DNA of 41,464 bases. Source: a virus. Shown here one piece after another: positions 30,229 through 37,061 of the stretch (positions within the stretch are counted from its first letter, which is position 1; each line of letters starts with the position of its first letter). Made by a program: the position numbers and the translations under genes. Where the stretch lies: the IMG/VR virus record IMGVR_UViG_3300012964_000019, positions 1 through 41,464 of that record; one strand, written 5' to 3'. The notes beneath the pieces were generated by a model. The model did no database searches and had not been told where the DNA came from. It saw only the letters and a program-made list of their open reading frames with translations.

Positions 30229-31646
30229 TGCACCCGGTCATCACCCTCTCGGGCCGGAAGAGATCGGGAAAGGGCGTTCTTTCCGACCTGCTGACACAGA
30301 ATGGAGCCCACCAGATTTCCATGGCCGGTTGGCTAAAAAAGGCTGCCGCTCGACTTTTCAGCATCAGCGAGGACAACCTCAATCTTCTAAAAAACGAAGG
30401 CGGAGACCTGCCCCCTATCGACCCCGTCCAAGTCGATGCCCTATGCACGGCAGAACCGGGGTTGTCTCCATTTAAGACTGTGATGCTGGAGCGCAATCCC
30501 TGGAATGCTCGCCATTTTTTACAGTTCTTCGGTACCGAGATTTGCCGGGCATCAGACCCAGAATTCCACACCAAAAAAGCATTCGGAGAAATCGAACGTC
30601 TCCGTGCCATGGGGCCGGTGGTCAGCGACGACGTGAGATTCCCCAATGAGTTGGTGCTCCGGCAGAAAGGGGCCCACTGCTTTTTTATCATCAGCCCTTG
30701 GAACTGGGACGTCTCCAATCACCCTAGCGAGACATCGATACTCTGGGCGGACTTTGACCGCTCCCACATCATCGTCAATGACCAACCTCTTTCTGCATTC
30801 CAGTGGCGATACCGACAGTTCTTTCAGCGGCTATTGAGTCACGGGTCGCCTTGGGAACACCCCATAGCACGTCGCATCTCCGAACTGGCGCAGGAGGGGC
30901 TGTCTAGCACCGACATAGCCCGCCGATTGAAATGCAGCCGCGACAAGGTGATTTGGTGGGCAATTCGCGCCAATCTCCGTTTCCGACACACCCGCTATGA
31001 ATCCCTTGACGCTGCGATGCTGGAGCCAACGGCAGAAACGGCGTACTGGGCTGGACTCCTGATGGCCGATGGCTGCGTCAAGAGGTCCGGGAATTCAAAT
31101 ACCCGCTACGTTGTGGAGCTGACTTCTATCGACAAGGAGCTAGTGGAAGGCTGGAAGAAATTCACTGGTAGCGGGCGCCCCATATACACCAAGGCGGCGT
31201 CCCAACACCCGTTTGGGGACCGGATGTACCAGTGTCAGGCCATTCACGGGCTGATTATCGAAAATCCCTTCATCTTGGAGAATCTCAAATTGTGGGGACT
31301 CAAACCCAGGAAGAGCCTTGATGAAGATATGCCCTACATGGTTCAACAACACCCCGACCTGCTGGGGCCCTGGCTCCGCGGGCTCATCGACGGCGATGGT
31401 TCTGTCTTTCAGACGACGCAGTACGGCAAGCCACAACGCCATGTCGTCGTGCTGACCAGTCACAAACTCAGTGCCTGGCTGCAGGAGACCTTGCGTATTC
31501 CCTGTAGCATCGAACCAGACCATAAGGGGGTTCCGGGCTTGACATCTATGCGCTTCGCTGGCAAAAATGCCGAACGACTCGGCAACCTGGTATCCGGATT
31601 CCCCAGACTCGAAAGAAAATGGGGCCCTCATTTTGAAAACTTGTAA
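30228..31646 (+). CDS. Deoxynucleotide monophosphate kinase fused to LAGLIDADG endonuclease
   Basis: 472 aa from ATG 30228 (GGAGG site). Residues 1-205 are a T4 gp1-like dNMP kinase: P-loop GRKRSGKG (9-16), SDDVRFPNEL (about 131), NHPSETS (about 165) and a C-terminal FDRSHIIVND strand. Then, in frame, a helix-turn-helix (IARRISELAQEGLSSTDIAR, about 213-245) and a two-motif LAGLIDADG nuclease: AYWAGLLMADGCV (about 271) and PWLRGLIDGDGSV (about 380). There is no intein splice junction and no C-terminal extein. The kinase would make dNDPs for replication; the tail is a homing enzyme fused to its end. Confidence 0.8.
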   Translation: MHPVITLSGRKRSGKGVLSDLLTQNGAHQISMAGWLKKAAARLFSISEDNLNLLKNEGGDLPPIDPVQVDALCTAEPGLSPFKTVMLERNPWNARHFLQFFGTEICRASDPEFHTKKAFGEIERLRAMGPVVSDDVRFPNELVLRQKGAHCFFIISPWNWDVSNHPSETSILWADFDRSHIIVNDQPLSAFQWRYRQFFQRLLSHGSPWEHPIARRISELAQEGLSSTDIARRLKCSRDKVIWWAIRANLRFRHTRYESLDAAMLEPTAETAYWAGLLMADGCVKRSGNSNTRYVVELTSIDKELVEGWKKFTGSGRPIYTKAASQHPFGDRMYQCQAIHGLIIENPFILENLKLWGLKPRKSLDEDMPYMVQQHPDLLGPWLRGLIDGDGSVFQTTQYGKPQRHVVVLTSHKLSAWLQETLRIPCSIEPDHKGVPGLTSMRFAGKNAERLGNLVSGFPRLERKWGPHFENL

Positions 31647-31655
31647 GGAGAACTG

Positions 31656-31859
31656 ATGCTGACACCCAGGGAGATGTCGCAGCTCTTTAAGGCCACGACG
31701 GCGATGGCCGGGACCGTCATCAACGGCGACCAGCTGGTCGGCCTCCAGGACGTTCTGGACCTCCTCTGCCTCTACAGCTACGACTACCCCATCGTGACCA
31801 ACAACGGCGCCACCTGGACGCTCCGGTTCCAGGACGCCGAGAAGGAAAAGAAGCGATGA
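31656..31859 (+). CDS. Small uncharacterised protein
   Basis: 67 aa behind an AAGGAG site. Helical N-terminus (MSQLFKATTAMAGTVINGDQ), a short beta hairpin and an EKEKKR tail whose codons form the ribosome site for the next gene (ATGA overlap). No family recognised. Confidence 0.45.
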   Translation: MLTPREMSQLFKATTAMAGTVINGDQLVGLQDVLDLLCLYSYDYPIVTNNGATWTLRFQDAEKEKKR

Positions 31860-32305
31860 AATATCGGGTCAAGGTCCTGAACTACGACGGGGTTCCGGAC
31901 TCCAGCGGCGAAATCTTTAGGCCCCAGGGCCTTCAACTCCCGTACCAAAGCCTGCCGATATACCAGGGTCCGCCGATGGTTGAAAACCTCATCGGATATG
32001 CGGACCCGGAATCAAAATCCGACGGCCTCTACGCCGACCTGGAATTCATCGACCTCTGGCAGCGATACCTCTATGACCTCTTGCTTCACACCCCCTACGT
32101 GATTGGCTTGGTTCATGACCATCGAGGTCCTGAAATCTTAAAGTATTCAGTAAATGCCATCGGGCTTTCAACTGGTCCGAATGTCGACCGGCGGGTCCTC
32201 AGTATCCGAGACCAGATTTCTTGGAAGCCGGTGGTCTGCTGCTGTGACATCCGAAATCTGCTGTCAACAGGTCACGACTCCTGCTGCCTGGAGAAGAAGA
32301 AATGA
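31856..32305 (+). CDS. Uncharacterised protein with C-x-I-R-NLLSTGHD tail
   Basis: 149 aa. The body looks like a small beta sandwich (YRVKVLNYDGVPDSSGEIFR, YADLEFIDLWQRYLYDLLL). The last 25 residues (CCCDIRNLLSTGHDSCCLE) repeat the Cys-flanked NLLSTGHD motif of the gene at 27117, though the rest of the two proteins differs. The DNA of the motif is also close (19 of 21 bases over CTGyTGTCAACmGGTCACGAC). Confidence 0.5.
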   Translation: MKYRVKVLNYDGVPDSSGEIFRPQGLQLPYQSLPIYQGPPMVENLIGYADPESKSDGLYADLEFIDLWQRYLYDLLLHTPYVIGLVHDHRGPEILKYSVNAIGLSTGPNVDRRVLSIRDQISWKPVVCCCDIRNLLSTGHDSCCLEKKK

Positions 32306-32517
32306 CCGCCGCGCCCTCCTGGTTTCCGTTTTTTGCCGGCCACATACTGGAGTTCGACGGCGACCGGGTCTTTTTCCGGAACCCCGGCGACCAGCGGATT
32401 GACTACGTCATGACCGTCAACGACTACCAGGCAATCATGGAGCTAGCAGCCCATCTGGACCGGGTTACGTCATCCCTTTTCCTTGATACCGCCTGGGAGC
32501 CTAAGGACGAGAAATGA
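32302..32517 (+). CDS. Small uncharacterised protein
   Basis: 71 aa with ATGA overlaps at both ends. Beta-hairpin N-half (GHILEFDGDRVFFRNPGD), helical C-half (MTVNDYQAIMELAAHLDRV). No family recognised. Confidence 0.45.
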   Translation: MTAAPSWFPFFAGHILEFDGDRVFFRNPGDQRIDYVMTVNDYQAIMELAAHLDRVTSSLFLDTAWEPKDEK

Positions 32518-32768
32518 CACCGGCAGAAATCATCAGAGACGCCGAAGACATGGCCAGGAACTACCCCGACGACCGGCTGCGGTTAACCGGCGCCGAAATC
32601 ATGGCCCTGGTCGCCGTCGTCCGGGAGCAGGCTTTGGAAGCGGTGCTCGCCGAGATCTGGAAGGACTACATCCATCCCGACAACGTCGAGGTCTGGGCTG
32701 CGGACCGCAATGTCAGACAAGAACTGACATCAGCTATCAACCAACTCCAAGGTAAAAATGACAAATAA
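32514..32768 (+). CDS. Small uncharacterised helical protein
   Basis: 84 aa with ATGA overlap. Mainly helical (EIIRDAEDMARNYPDDRLRL, then ALVAVVREQALEAVLAEIWK). Overlaps the next gene by 11 bp. No family recognised. Confidence 0.45.
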   Translation: MTPAEIIRDAEDMARNYPDDRLRLTGAEIMALVAVVREQALEAVLAEIWKDYIHPDNVEVWAADRNVRQELTSAINQLQGKNDK

Positions 32769-33072
32769 GGTCGTCAAAGACGGAACGGTCGCAGTACTTT
32801 ACTCCCCGGGGTACGGAGCCGGTTGGTACACCTGGAATGGGGCCAATACCGATTGCCTGTTCGATCCCGACATCGTCGCCCTGGTCTTGGCTAACCGCCA
32901 CGACGAAATCGACGACCTGGCCAAAACCAAGTGGCCGGACATGTATCTTGGCGGCTCTGAGAACCTGAAGGTTGAATGGGTGCCGGTGGGCAGCCTGTTC
33001 AAAATCAGGGAGTACGACGGCTCAGAGCGTGTCGAAATCATGGATATCGACGACGGCTGGATTCAGGCATGA
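32758..33072 (+). CDS. Conserved phage protein (SPGYGAGWYTWN family)
   Basis: 104 aa. It carries a strongly conserved set of motifs seen in hypothetical proteins of diverse phages: VAVLYSPGYGAGWYTWN near the N-terminus, WVPVGSLFKIREYDGSERVE in the C-half, and a Trp near the end. Function is unknown to me. Starts 11 bp inside the previous gene. Confidence 0.6.
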   Translation: MTNKVVKDGTVAVLYSPGYGAGWYTWNGANTDCLFDPDIVALVLANRHDEIDDLAKTKWPDMYLGGSENLKVEWVPVGSLFKIREYDGSERVEIMDIDDGWIQA

Positions 33073-33221
33073 GCCACCACTACGAAGAGGGAACCCTGGA
33101 ACCCCACATCGACCCCCAGGAACTCCTGAGGAAAGCCCAGACTCGGATCCGGCGTCTGGAACGGAAGACTCGGCTACTGAAGAAGGCTGTTATCCGGAAG
33201 CTCAAGAGGAAGAAGAAGTGA
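33069..33221 (+). CDS. Small basic protein
   Basis: 50 aa from ATG 33069 (ATGA overlap). The C-terminal 30 residues are strongly basic (RRLERKTRLLKKAVIRKLKR) and end in four Lys/Arg; these AAG/AGG codons are also the ribosome site for the next gene. Probably nucleic-acid-binding. Function unknown. Confidence 0.45.
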   Translation: MSHHYEEGTLEPHIDPQELLRKAQTRIRRLERKTRLLKKAVIRKLKRKKK

Positions 33222-33442
33222 TGCTGCCCTTCAACTGCGGCAACAGCTACCGATACGCCACTGACTCCGAACTCCGGACCGGGATTCGGGAGAGAAAAAG
33301 ACAGGTGCGGACCGGGGTAATCCACCCCGCTATCCGCTGGACACTCCAGGCCATGACCGGGGACCTGCCGGACCTGCGGAGAACCCCGGAGAAGCCCCTA
33401 CTGCCCCCGATTCCAGGCCACGGATGCCGAACCCCGCCATGA
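33221..33442 (+). CDS. Small uncharacterised protein
   Basis: 73 aa from ATG 33221, one-base stop/start overlap with the gene before. Arg-rich centre (ELRTGIRERKRQVRTGVIHP) and Pro-rich end. Its stop overlaps the next ATG. No family recognised; acceptance rests on the overlap pattern. Confidence 0.4.
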   Translation: MLPFNCGNSYRYATDSELRTGIRERKRQVRTGVIHPAIRWTLQAMTGDLPDLRRTPEKPLLPPIPGHGCRTPP

Positions 33443-33642
33443 CTGACTCCCAGAGAAACTGCTGCCACCGCTGGATGCTGGTGCCCGGCGGCGAGGTCGG
33501 CGGCATCATGCAGCTCGGGCACTGGGTCTGCATCAAGTGCAATTTGAAAGGTCCCAGCAGCCGGTTCCGGTGCCCAGGCCTTGACTGGACCCATACCGAC
33601 GTGGCATCCTGCAGCTGTACGGCCTGTTCGGAGAAGAAATAA
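33439..33642 (+). CDS. Small zinc-finger-like protein
   Basis: 67 aa from ATG 33439 (ATGA overlap). Residues 8-40 give CCHRWMLVPGG and HWVCIKCNLKG, a Cys/His zinc-ribbon arrangement; a second Cys group lies at the end (CSCTACSEKK). Function unknown. Confidence 0.45.
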   Translation: MTDSQRNCCHRWMLVPGGEVGGIMQLGHWVCIKCNLKGPSSRFRCPGLDWTHTDVASCSCTACSEKK

Positions 33643-33824
33643 TGGCCAGATCTAAGCAGAAAGATTCGATTCCAGAATCCCTATGGGAGCAAATCAAATC
33701 CGGTAATAAAGAACCTTGGAGGGATGCACTGATGGTCATCCTCCGCGGACATGAGAAAAATCAGAAGCAGCAGCGGCTCCGTGTTCATCAGGCCAATAAG
33801 ACCAAGCCACAGGAACCACGATGA
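33642..33824 (+). CDS. Small basic uncharacterised protein
   Basis: 60 aa, one-base overlap (TAATG) with the gene before and ATGA overlap with the 25-residue gene after. Charged and Gln/Lys-rich (GHEKNQKQQRLRVHQANKTK). No family recognised. Confidence 0.4.
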   Translation: MARSKQKDSIPESLWEQIKSGNKEPWRDALMVILRGHEKNQKQQRLRVHQANKTKPQEPR

Positions 33825-33898
33825 CCCCCGAAGAAGCTGAAGAAGAGGCCCGAGACTGGGCCGCAGAAGCTGGTGTAGAATACCGAGAGAGGAAATAA
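33821..33898 (+). CDS. 25-residue acidic peptide
   Basis: ATG 33821 overlaps the previous stop (ATGA); TAA 33896-33898 is 1 nt before the next ATG. Product is acidic (MTPEEAEEEARDWAAEAG...). The GAGAGGAAA codons at its end are the ribosome site of the next gene, so it may be kept mainly for coupling. Confidence 0.4.
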   Translation: MTPEEAEEEARDWAAEAGVEYRERK

Positions 33899-33899
33899 T

Positions 33900-34094
33900 A
33901 TGGCGATGGAAGACTACTGCCAGGGCTGCGGGAAACGGAACTGCATCTGCCCGCTAGAACAGCTCCCTCTTTTGGAAACGAAAACTATCAGCCGCTGCAA
34001 AAACGCCAGCCGATACCGAGGCTTGAGATTCCCGACCTGTAACGGCGGCAACCCCTGCCTGGCCTGCCTGAGAAAGTGGGAGAACCACAAATGA
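33900..34094 (+). CDS. Small Cys-rich (zinc-binding) protein
   Basis: 64 aa. N-terminal CQGCGKRNCICP and C-terminal TCNGGNPCLACLRKW give about eight Cys in a two-cluster pattern. Probably zinc-binding. Function unknown. Ends with ATGA overlap. Confidence 0.45.
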   Translation: MAMEDYCQGCGKRNCICPLEQLPLLETKTISRCKNASRYRGLRFPTCNGGNPCLACLRKWENHK

Positions 34095-34297
34095 CGCCCG
34101 ACGACTTCAAGGCCCTGATTTCCATCCTGTCGACAGCCGACGGTGGCTGCAGCTACTGCTTCAAACGCCTGGTCGAGCAGTGCTACAAGAAGTTCCCGGA
34201 CTGGCCCTGGGACCTGCTGCCGGAGACCGAGGACTGGAATCACGAGTTTCTATCTGCCCTCCTGGCAGATCTGAAAGCCAACCGGAGGCCGTCGTGA
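34091..34297 (+). CDS. Small uncharacterised protein
   Basis: 68 aa from ATG 34091. Contains GGCSYCFKRLVEQCYKKFPD and a DWPWDLLPETEDW acidic/aromatic stretch. Ends overlapping the GTG start of the next gene. No family recognised. Confidence 0.4.
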   Translation: MTPDDFKALISILSTADGGCSYCFKRLVEQCYKKFPDWPWDLLPETEDWNHEFLSALLADLKANRRPS

Positions 34298-34662
34298 AGA
34301 CCTGCCGCACCTGCCATTACGACACCGACACTTCCCATGACGTGAAGTCACTTGAAGGCGATCTAAGTTTTTGTAGCCCGATCTGCCACCTCTGGTACGA
34401 CCGTCAGGCCCGGCCTCCGGAGTCACTGAGAGAAGAGTACGATAAAGCCCGTAAAATCCTAGAAGACAACCCCCAATTCCGACCCGGCGACCAGTTCGAT
34501 AGCTGCTACGCCATTTGTCCGTACTGCGGCTCCGCCATCGGAGACTGCCAGGACTGGGTCTCCCAAGACCCCGATATTTCTGAGTGTTTCCGCTGTGGAA
34601 AGAAATACAGGGTCTGGGCGGAATACAGCGTCGACTACTACACGGAACCCGTCGAAGACTGA
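34294..34662 (+). CDS. Double zinc-ribbon protein
   Basis: 122 aa from GTG 34294 (GTGA overlap). First ribbon: CRTCHYD with CSPICHLWY; second ribbon near residue 70: CPYCGSAIGDC and CFRCGKKY. Acidic C-terminus. Probably binds nucleic acid or protein. Last gene before the strong promoter at 34664. Confidence 0.5.
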   Translation: MKTCRTCHYDTDTSHDVKSLEGDLSFCSPICHLWYDRQARPPESLREEYDKARKILEDNPQFRPGDQFDSCYAICPYCGSAIGDCQDWVSQDPDISECFRCGKKYRVWAEYSVDYYTEPVED

Positions 34663-34663
34663 G

Positions 34664-34692
34664 TTGACACAGACACTGAGCTGCGATAGTAT
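34664..34692 (+). promoter_or_regulatory. Sigma70-type promoter, with leader
   Basis: TTGACA 34664-34669, 17-nt spacer, TAGTAT 34687-34692, 20-nt leader with AGGAGA before ATG 34713. Confidence 0.8.
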
Positions 34693-34712
34693 TCAAAAAG
34701 CCAGGAGAACCG

Positions 34713-35042
34713 ATGACTGCAAAGACTAAGAAGCCCGTCGTCAAGAAGAAGCCGCTTAAGACCCCGGAGGCCCTGCTACTGAAGTCCAATCTCAAGACCT
34801 TTAGTGGCGCCGCCAACCTCTACCGGCTGTCCCGGCCCCTCAAGGACTACGACGGCAAGGGCCACCGGTTCGTAATCGTCAGCGCCAAAGACGTCATGTT
34901 CAGTGGCCCGGAGACCTACATCTTCCCGGCCACCGAGGATGGCGAAATCGTGGACTGGATGGAGATGCCCGGCAGTTTCCGGGGTAGCCTCGACCACAAC
35001 CAGGCCCTCCGGAACGCCGGCTACGAGGTCGTCGATGGCTGA
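34713..35042 (+). CDS. Uncharacterised basic protein upstream of RNA ligase
   Basis: 109 aa. Lys-rich N-terminus (TAKTKKPVVKKKPLKT), then a globular beta-rich part (GHRFVIVSAKDVMFSGPETY, TEDGEIVDWMEMPGSF). Overlaps the RNA ligase gene by 8 bp, so translation is coupled; a partner in the same repair step is conceivable. No family recognised. Confidence 0.5.
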   Translation: MTAKTKKPVVKKKPLKTPEALLLKSNLKTFSGAANLYRLSRPLKDYDGKGHRFVIVSAKDVMFSGPETYIFPATEDGEIVDWMEMPGSFRGSLDHNQALRNAGYEVVDG

Positions 35043-36177
35043 GCAAACCGAGTTCCTGGTCCGGGTGGTCCGGATTCCCGGCGTCGAAAAACACCCACAG
35101 GCCGACAGGCTGGAGGTTGTTAACCTCGACGGCTACGTCTGCATCTCGCAGTCCGGGCTCTGGAAGACCGGTGACCTGGCGGTCTACGTGCCGGTCGACG
35201 CCCTGGTTCCCACCGACCGGCCGGAGTTCGCCTTCCTGAAGAAGGATGGCAAGACCCACCACCGCGTCAAGGCCGTCAGGCTCCGGGGCATCTTCAGCAT
35301 GGGGCTCCTGGTCCCGGCACCCCCCGGCTTCAAGGCCGGCGACGACGTCCAGGAGGCCCTGGGCATCTCGAAGTATATGCCACCGGCTGAGGCCCGTCTA
35401 GAGGCCCACAATGCCGGGGTCGCCGCCGCACGACTCGGCAAGAAGGTCGGGGGCCTCAAGCTACCGGTCTACGGACTTGATGCGGCAAGGAAATACCTAG
35501 GCTTCCTGGAATGGGGTCAAGATGTTGTAATCACAGAGAAAATTCACGGAACCAATTTCAAATCCTGCTACCATCGCGGGCGGCTCTGGGTCGGCAGCCA
35601 CAAGGTGATGCGGGGTTGTAGCCGGCACTGGGGCGCCGAGGCACTGGACCGGCTGAAGCTGAAGGTCATGTCGGTCCTGGGCTTCCGCCACCGGGCCCAT
35701 ACCCTCCAAGAGGCCGGAGACGTCTGGTGGCAGACCGCTGAGACCCTGCAGTTGAAAAAGAGGCTGGCTTTATTCCCGGACCACATCCTCTACGGCGAGG
35801 TCTACGGAGAAGGCGTCCAGGACCTGACCTACGACAGCCCGAAGGGCAGGAAATTCCGGGCCTTCGACGTCTTCGACATCCGGGAGAACCGGTTCCTGGA
35901 CTGGCCGGAGTTCCTGGACTTCATCACCAGAATCGGCCTCGATGAAGTCGATGACGTCGTACCGGCGCTCTATGAGGGGGAGTGGACCCCCGAGGTCTGG
36001 GCCCAGTTCAAGAAGTATGCCGACACCGGGGTCAGTACCCTGGCGCCTGAAGGCCGGAAACCCCACCTGGTGGAGGGCATCGTCATCAAGCCCCGGCAGG
36101 AGGTCATTCACCCCCATATCGGCAGGCTGGCATTGAAATATCCGGGAGAAAATTACTTGACCCGGAAGGAGGATTGA
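35035..36177 (+). CDS. RNA ligase (Rnl2/DRB0094-like)
   Basis: 380 aa from ATG 35035. Residues 1-110 form an N-terminal OB-like domain (VVRIPGVEKHPQADRLEVV, KTGDLAVYVPVDAL) as in the Deinococcus DRB0094 RNA ligase. The nucleotidyltransferase motifs follow: I at VVITEKIHGTNFK (Lys about 168, the adenylated residue), III near FRAFDVFDIRE, IV at EGIVIKPR and V at LALKYPGENYL. Such ligases seal nicked RNA, including tRNA cut by host defence nucleases. A tRNA gene lies 0.8 kb downstream. Confidence 0.85.
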   Translation: MAEQTEFLVRVVRIPGVEKHPQADRLEVVNLDGYVCISQSGLWKTGDLAVYVPVDALVPTDRPEFAFLKKDGKTHHRVKAVRLRGIFSMGLLVPAPPGFKAGDDVQEALGISKYMPPAEARLEAHNAGVAAARLGKKVGGLKLPVYGLDAARKYLGFLEWGQDVVITEKIHGTNFKSCYHRGRLWVGSHKVMRGCSRHWGAEALDRLKLKVMSVLGFRHRAHTLQEAGDVWWQTAETLQLKKRLALFPDHILYGEVYGEGVQDLTYDSPKGRKFRAFDVFDIRENRFLDWPEFLDFITRIGLDEVDDVVPALYEGEWTPEVWAQFKKYADTGVSTLAPEGRKPHLVEGIVIKPRQEVIHPHIGRLALKYPGENYLTRKED

Positions 36178-36398
36178 TGTCAAAGTACGGAGAAATGACC
36201 GACTTCCAATCCGCCGCCGCCCGGGGGGCCCCGCTTCCGACGACACTGGAGGATGCCCTGAAGGAGATCGAGACCCTTCGCCTCATCCTCTTCCGGGAGC
36301 GTAGGTTCCTGGTCGAGAAGGTCCAGGAGATTCAGGACCTTAAAAATCAGGTAGCGGCTCTGGAGGCTCTGGGGCCAACGGACTGCCTACAGGGCTGA
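36177..36398 (+). CDS. Small coiled-coil protein
   Basis: 73 aa from ATG 36177 (one-base overlap with the ligase stop, GGAGG site). Residues 25-65 form an amphipathic coil (LEDALKEIETLRLILFRERR, VQEIQDLKNQVAALEAL). Possibly a small partner or scaffold. No family recognised. Confidence 0.5.
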   Translation: MSKYGEMTDFQSAAARGAPLPTTLEDALKEIETLRLILFRERRFLVEKVQEIQDLKNQVAALEALGPTDCLQG

Positions 36399-36401
36399 GA
36401 C

Positions 36402-36608
36402 ATGGCCAAAAATCTGACTCCGCGTCTCCCAGACCCCCTCCCCAACTGGCTGCTGCAGGAGCTGCAGCAGGACCTGGAGGACACCGCCTTCGACGCCGGA
36501 GTCTCCATGCGGGAATGTGGGGGCTGTGAACTGGCTTTCGCCCGGTTCCAACAGGCCTCCGAGGACCTGAGGTTCGCCCTGCGGTTGCTTCGGACCTCCA
36601 AAAAGTGA
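36402..36608 (+). CDS. Small uncharacterised protein
   Basis: 68 aa. Helical (NWLLQELQQDLEDTAFDAGV; FARFQQASEDLRFALRLLR) with two Cys (CGGC). Ends KK. No ribosome site stands out; 3 nt after the previous stop. No family recognised. Confidence 0.45.
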   Translation: MAKNLTPRLPDPLPNWLLQELQQDLEDTAFDAGVSMRECGGCELAFARFQQASEDLRFALRLLRTSKK

Positions 36609-36614
36609 TAAGGT
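36609..36614 (+). promoter_or_regulatory. Possible -10 box, leaderless
   Basis: TAAGGT at 36609-36614, 6 nt before ATG 36621; TTGCTT lies 18 nt upstream as a weak -35. Confidence 0.35.
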
Positions 36615-36620
36615 GCCGGC

Positions 36621-36725
36621 ATGCACATCTGCAGCCTTGAAATCCAGCAGCTACTTCTGACACTTCCGGCCCTGGCCCAGGCCCTGGTCTGGTTCAAAAC
36701 TAGGAGAACCCGTGGAAATCACTGA
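36621..36725 (+). CDS. 34-residue hydrophobic peptide
   Basis: ATG 36621 to TGA 36725. The middle is hydrophobic (LEIQQLLLTLPALAQALVWF) and the end basic (KTRRTRGNH). It overlaps the next gene by 14 bp. Its place after a -10-like box and the AGGAGA ribosome site of the next gene within its 3' end support but do not prove translation. Confidence 0.35.
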   Translation: MHICSLEIQQLLLTLPALAQALVWFKTRRTRGNH

Positions 36726-36948
36726 GACAATGCTGCTGCAAATTAATAAGGCTAAGGATGGGGACATGATGGTCTTCAAAAGCAACAGCCCAGCTGATTG
36801 CGATGCCGTGGGTCTCTTTGACCTCATCAAGAGGACCTGTGGTAAGAAGCTGGCCGTCGTGATTATAGGGTCTGATGAAGAACTGACCCTCCTGGAGGCC
36901 TCTAAGGCCCGGGCGATTCTGGAGAGACTGGCTGGCAACAAGCCCTGA
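36712..36948 (+). CDS. Small uncharacterised protein
   Basis: 78 aa from GTG 36712 with AGGAGA 6 nt upstream. Alpha/beta pattern (GDMMVFKSNSPADCDAVG; KKLAVVIIGSDEELTLLEA). AT-richer than most neighbours. Last gene before the tRNA. No family recognised. Confidence 0.45.
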   Translation: MEITETMLLQINKAKDGDMMVFKSNSPADCDAVGLFDLIKRTCGKKLAVVIIGSDEELTLLEASKARAILERLAGNKP

Positions 36949-36951
36949 CCG

Positions 36952-37025
36952 GGCCCCGTGGTGACAACGGCAGCACACTCAGACTGATGACCTGAGAGAC
37001 GTGGGTTCAACTCCCACCGGGGCCG
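36952..37025 (+). tRNA. tRNA, isotype uncertain, enlarged anticodon loop
   Basis: Acceptor arms GGCCCCG (36952-36958) and CGGGGCC (37018-37024) pair fully; G at 37025 is the discriminator. D-stem GTG/CAC, T-arm GTGGG-TTCAACT-CCCAC. The anticodon stem pairs CTCAG (36978-36982) with CTGAG (36992-36996), leaving a 9-nt loop ACTGATGAC. Alternatively a shifted 5-bp stem with an A-C mismatch gives the 7-nt loop CTGATGA and anticodon GAT (Ile), with a 5-nt variable loop. No encoded CCA. The -35 of the next promoter starts at the next base. Confidence 0.75.
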
Positions 37026-37054
37026 TTGACAAAAGAACCACAACCCCATAAGGT
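37026..37054 (+). promoter_or_regulatory. Sigma70-type promoter, leaderless
   Basis: TTGACA 37026-37031 directly abuts the tRNA 3' end; 17-nt spacer; TAAGGT 37049-37054; 7 nt to ATG 37062. Confidence 0.8.
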
Positions 37055-37061
37055 ATTCGTT

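Noticed and set aside
30228-31646. Intein in the deoxynucleotide kinase
   Set aside because: No Cys/Ser at an N-junction, no HN-Cys/Ser/Thr C-junction, and no extein after the LAGLIDADG part.
36978-36996. Resemblance of the tRNA anticodon region to C/D-box motifs (TGATGA, CTGA)
   Set aside because: Short chance match; acceptor, D- and T-arms identify a tRNA and C/D RNAs are not expected in a bacteriophage.
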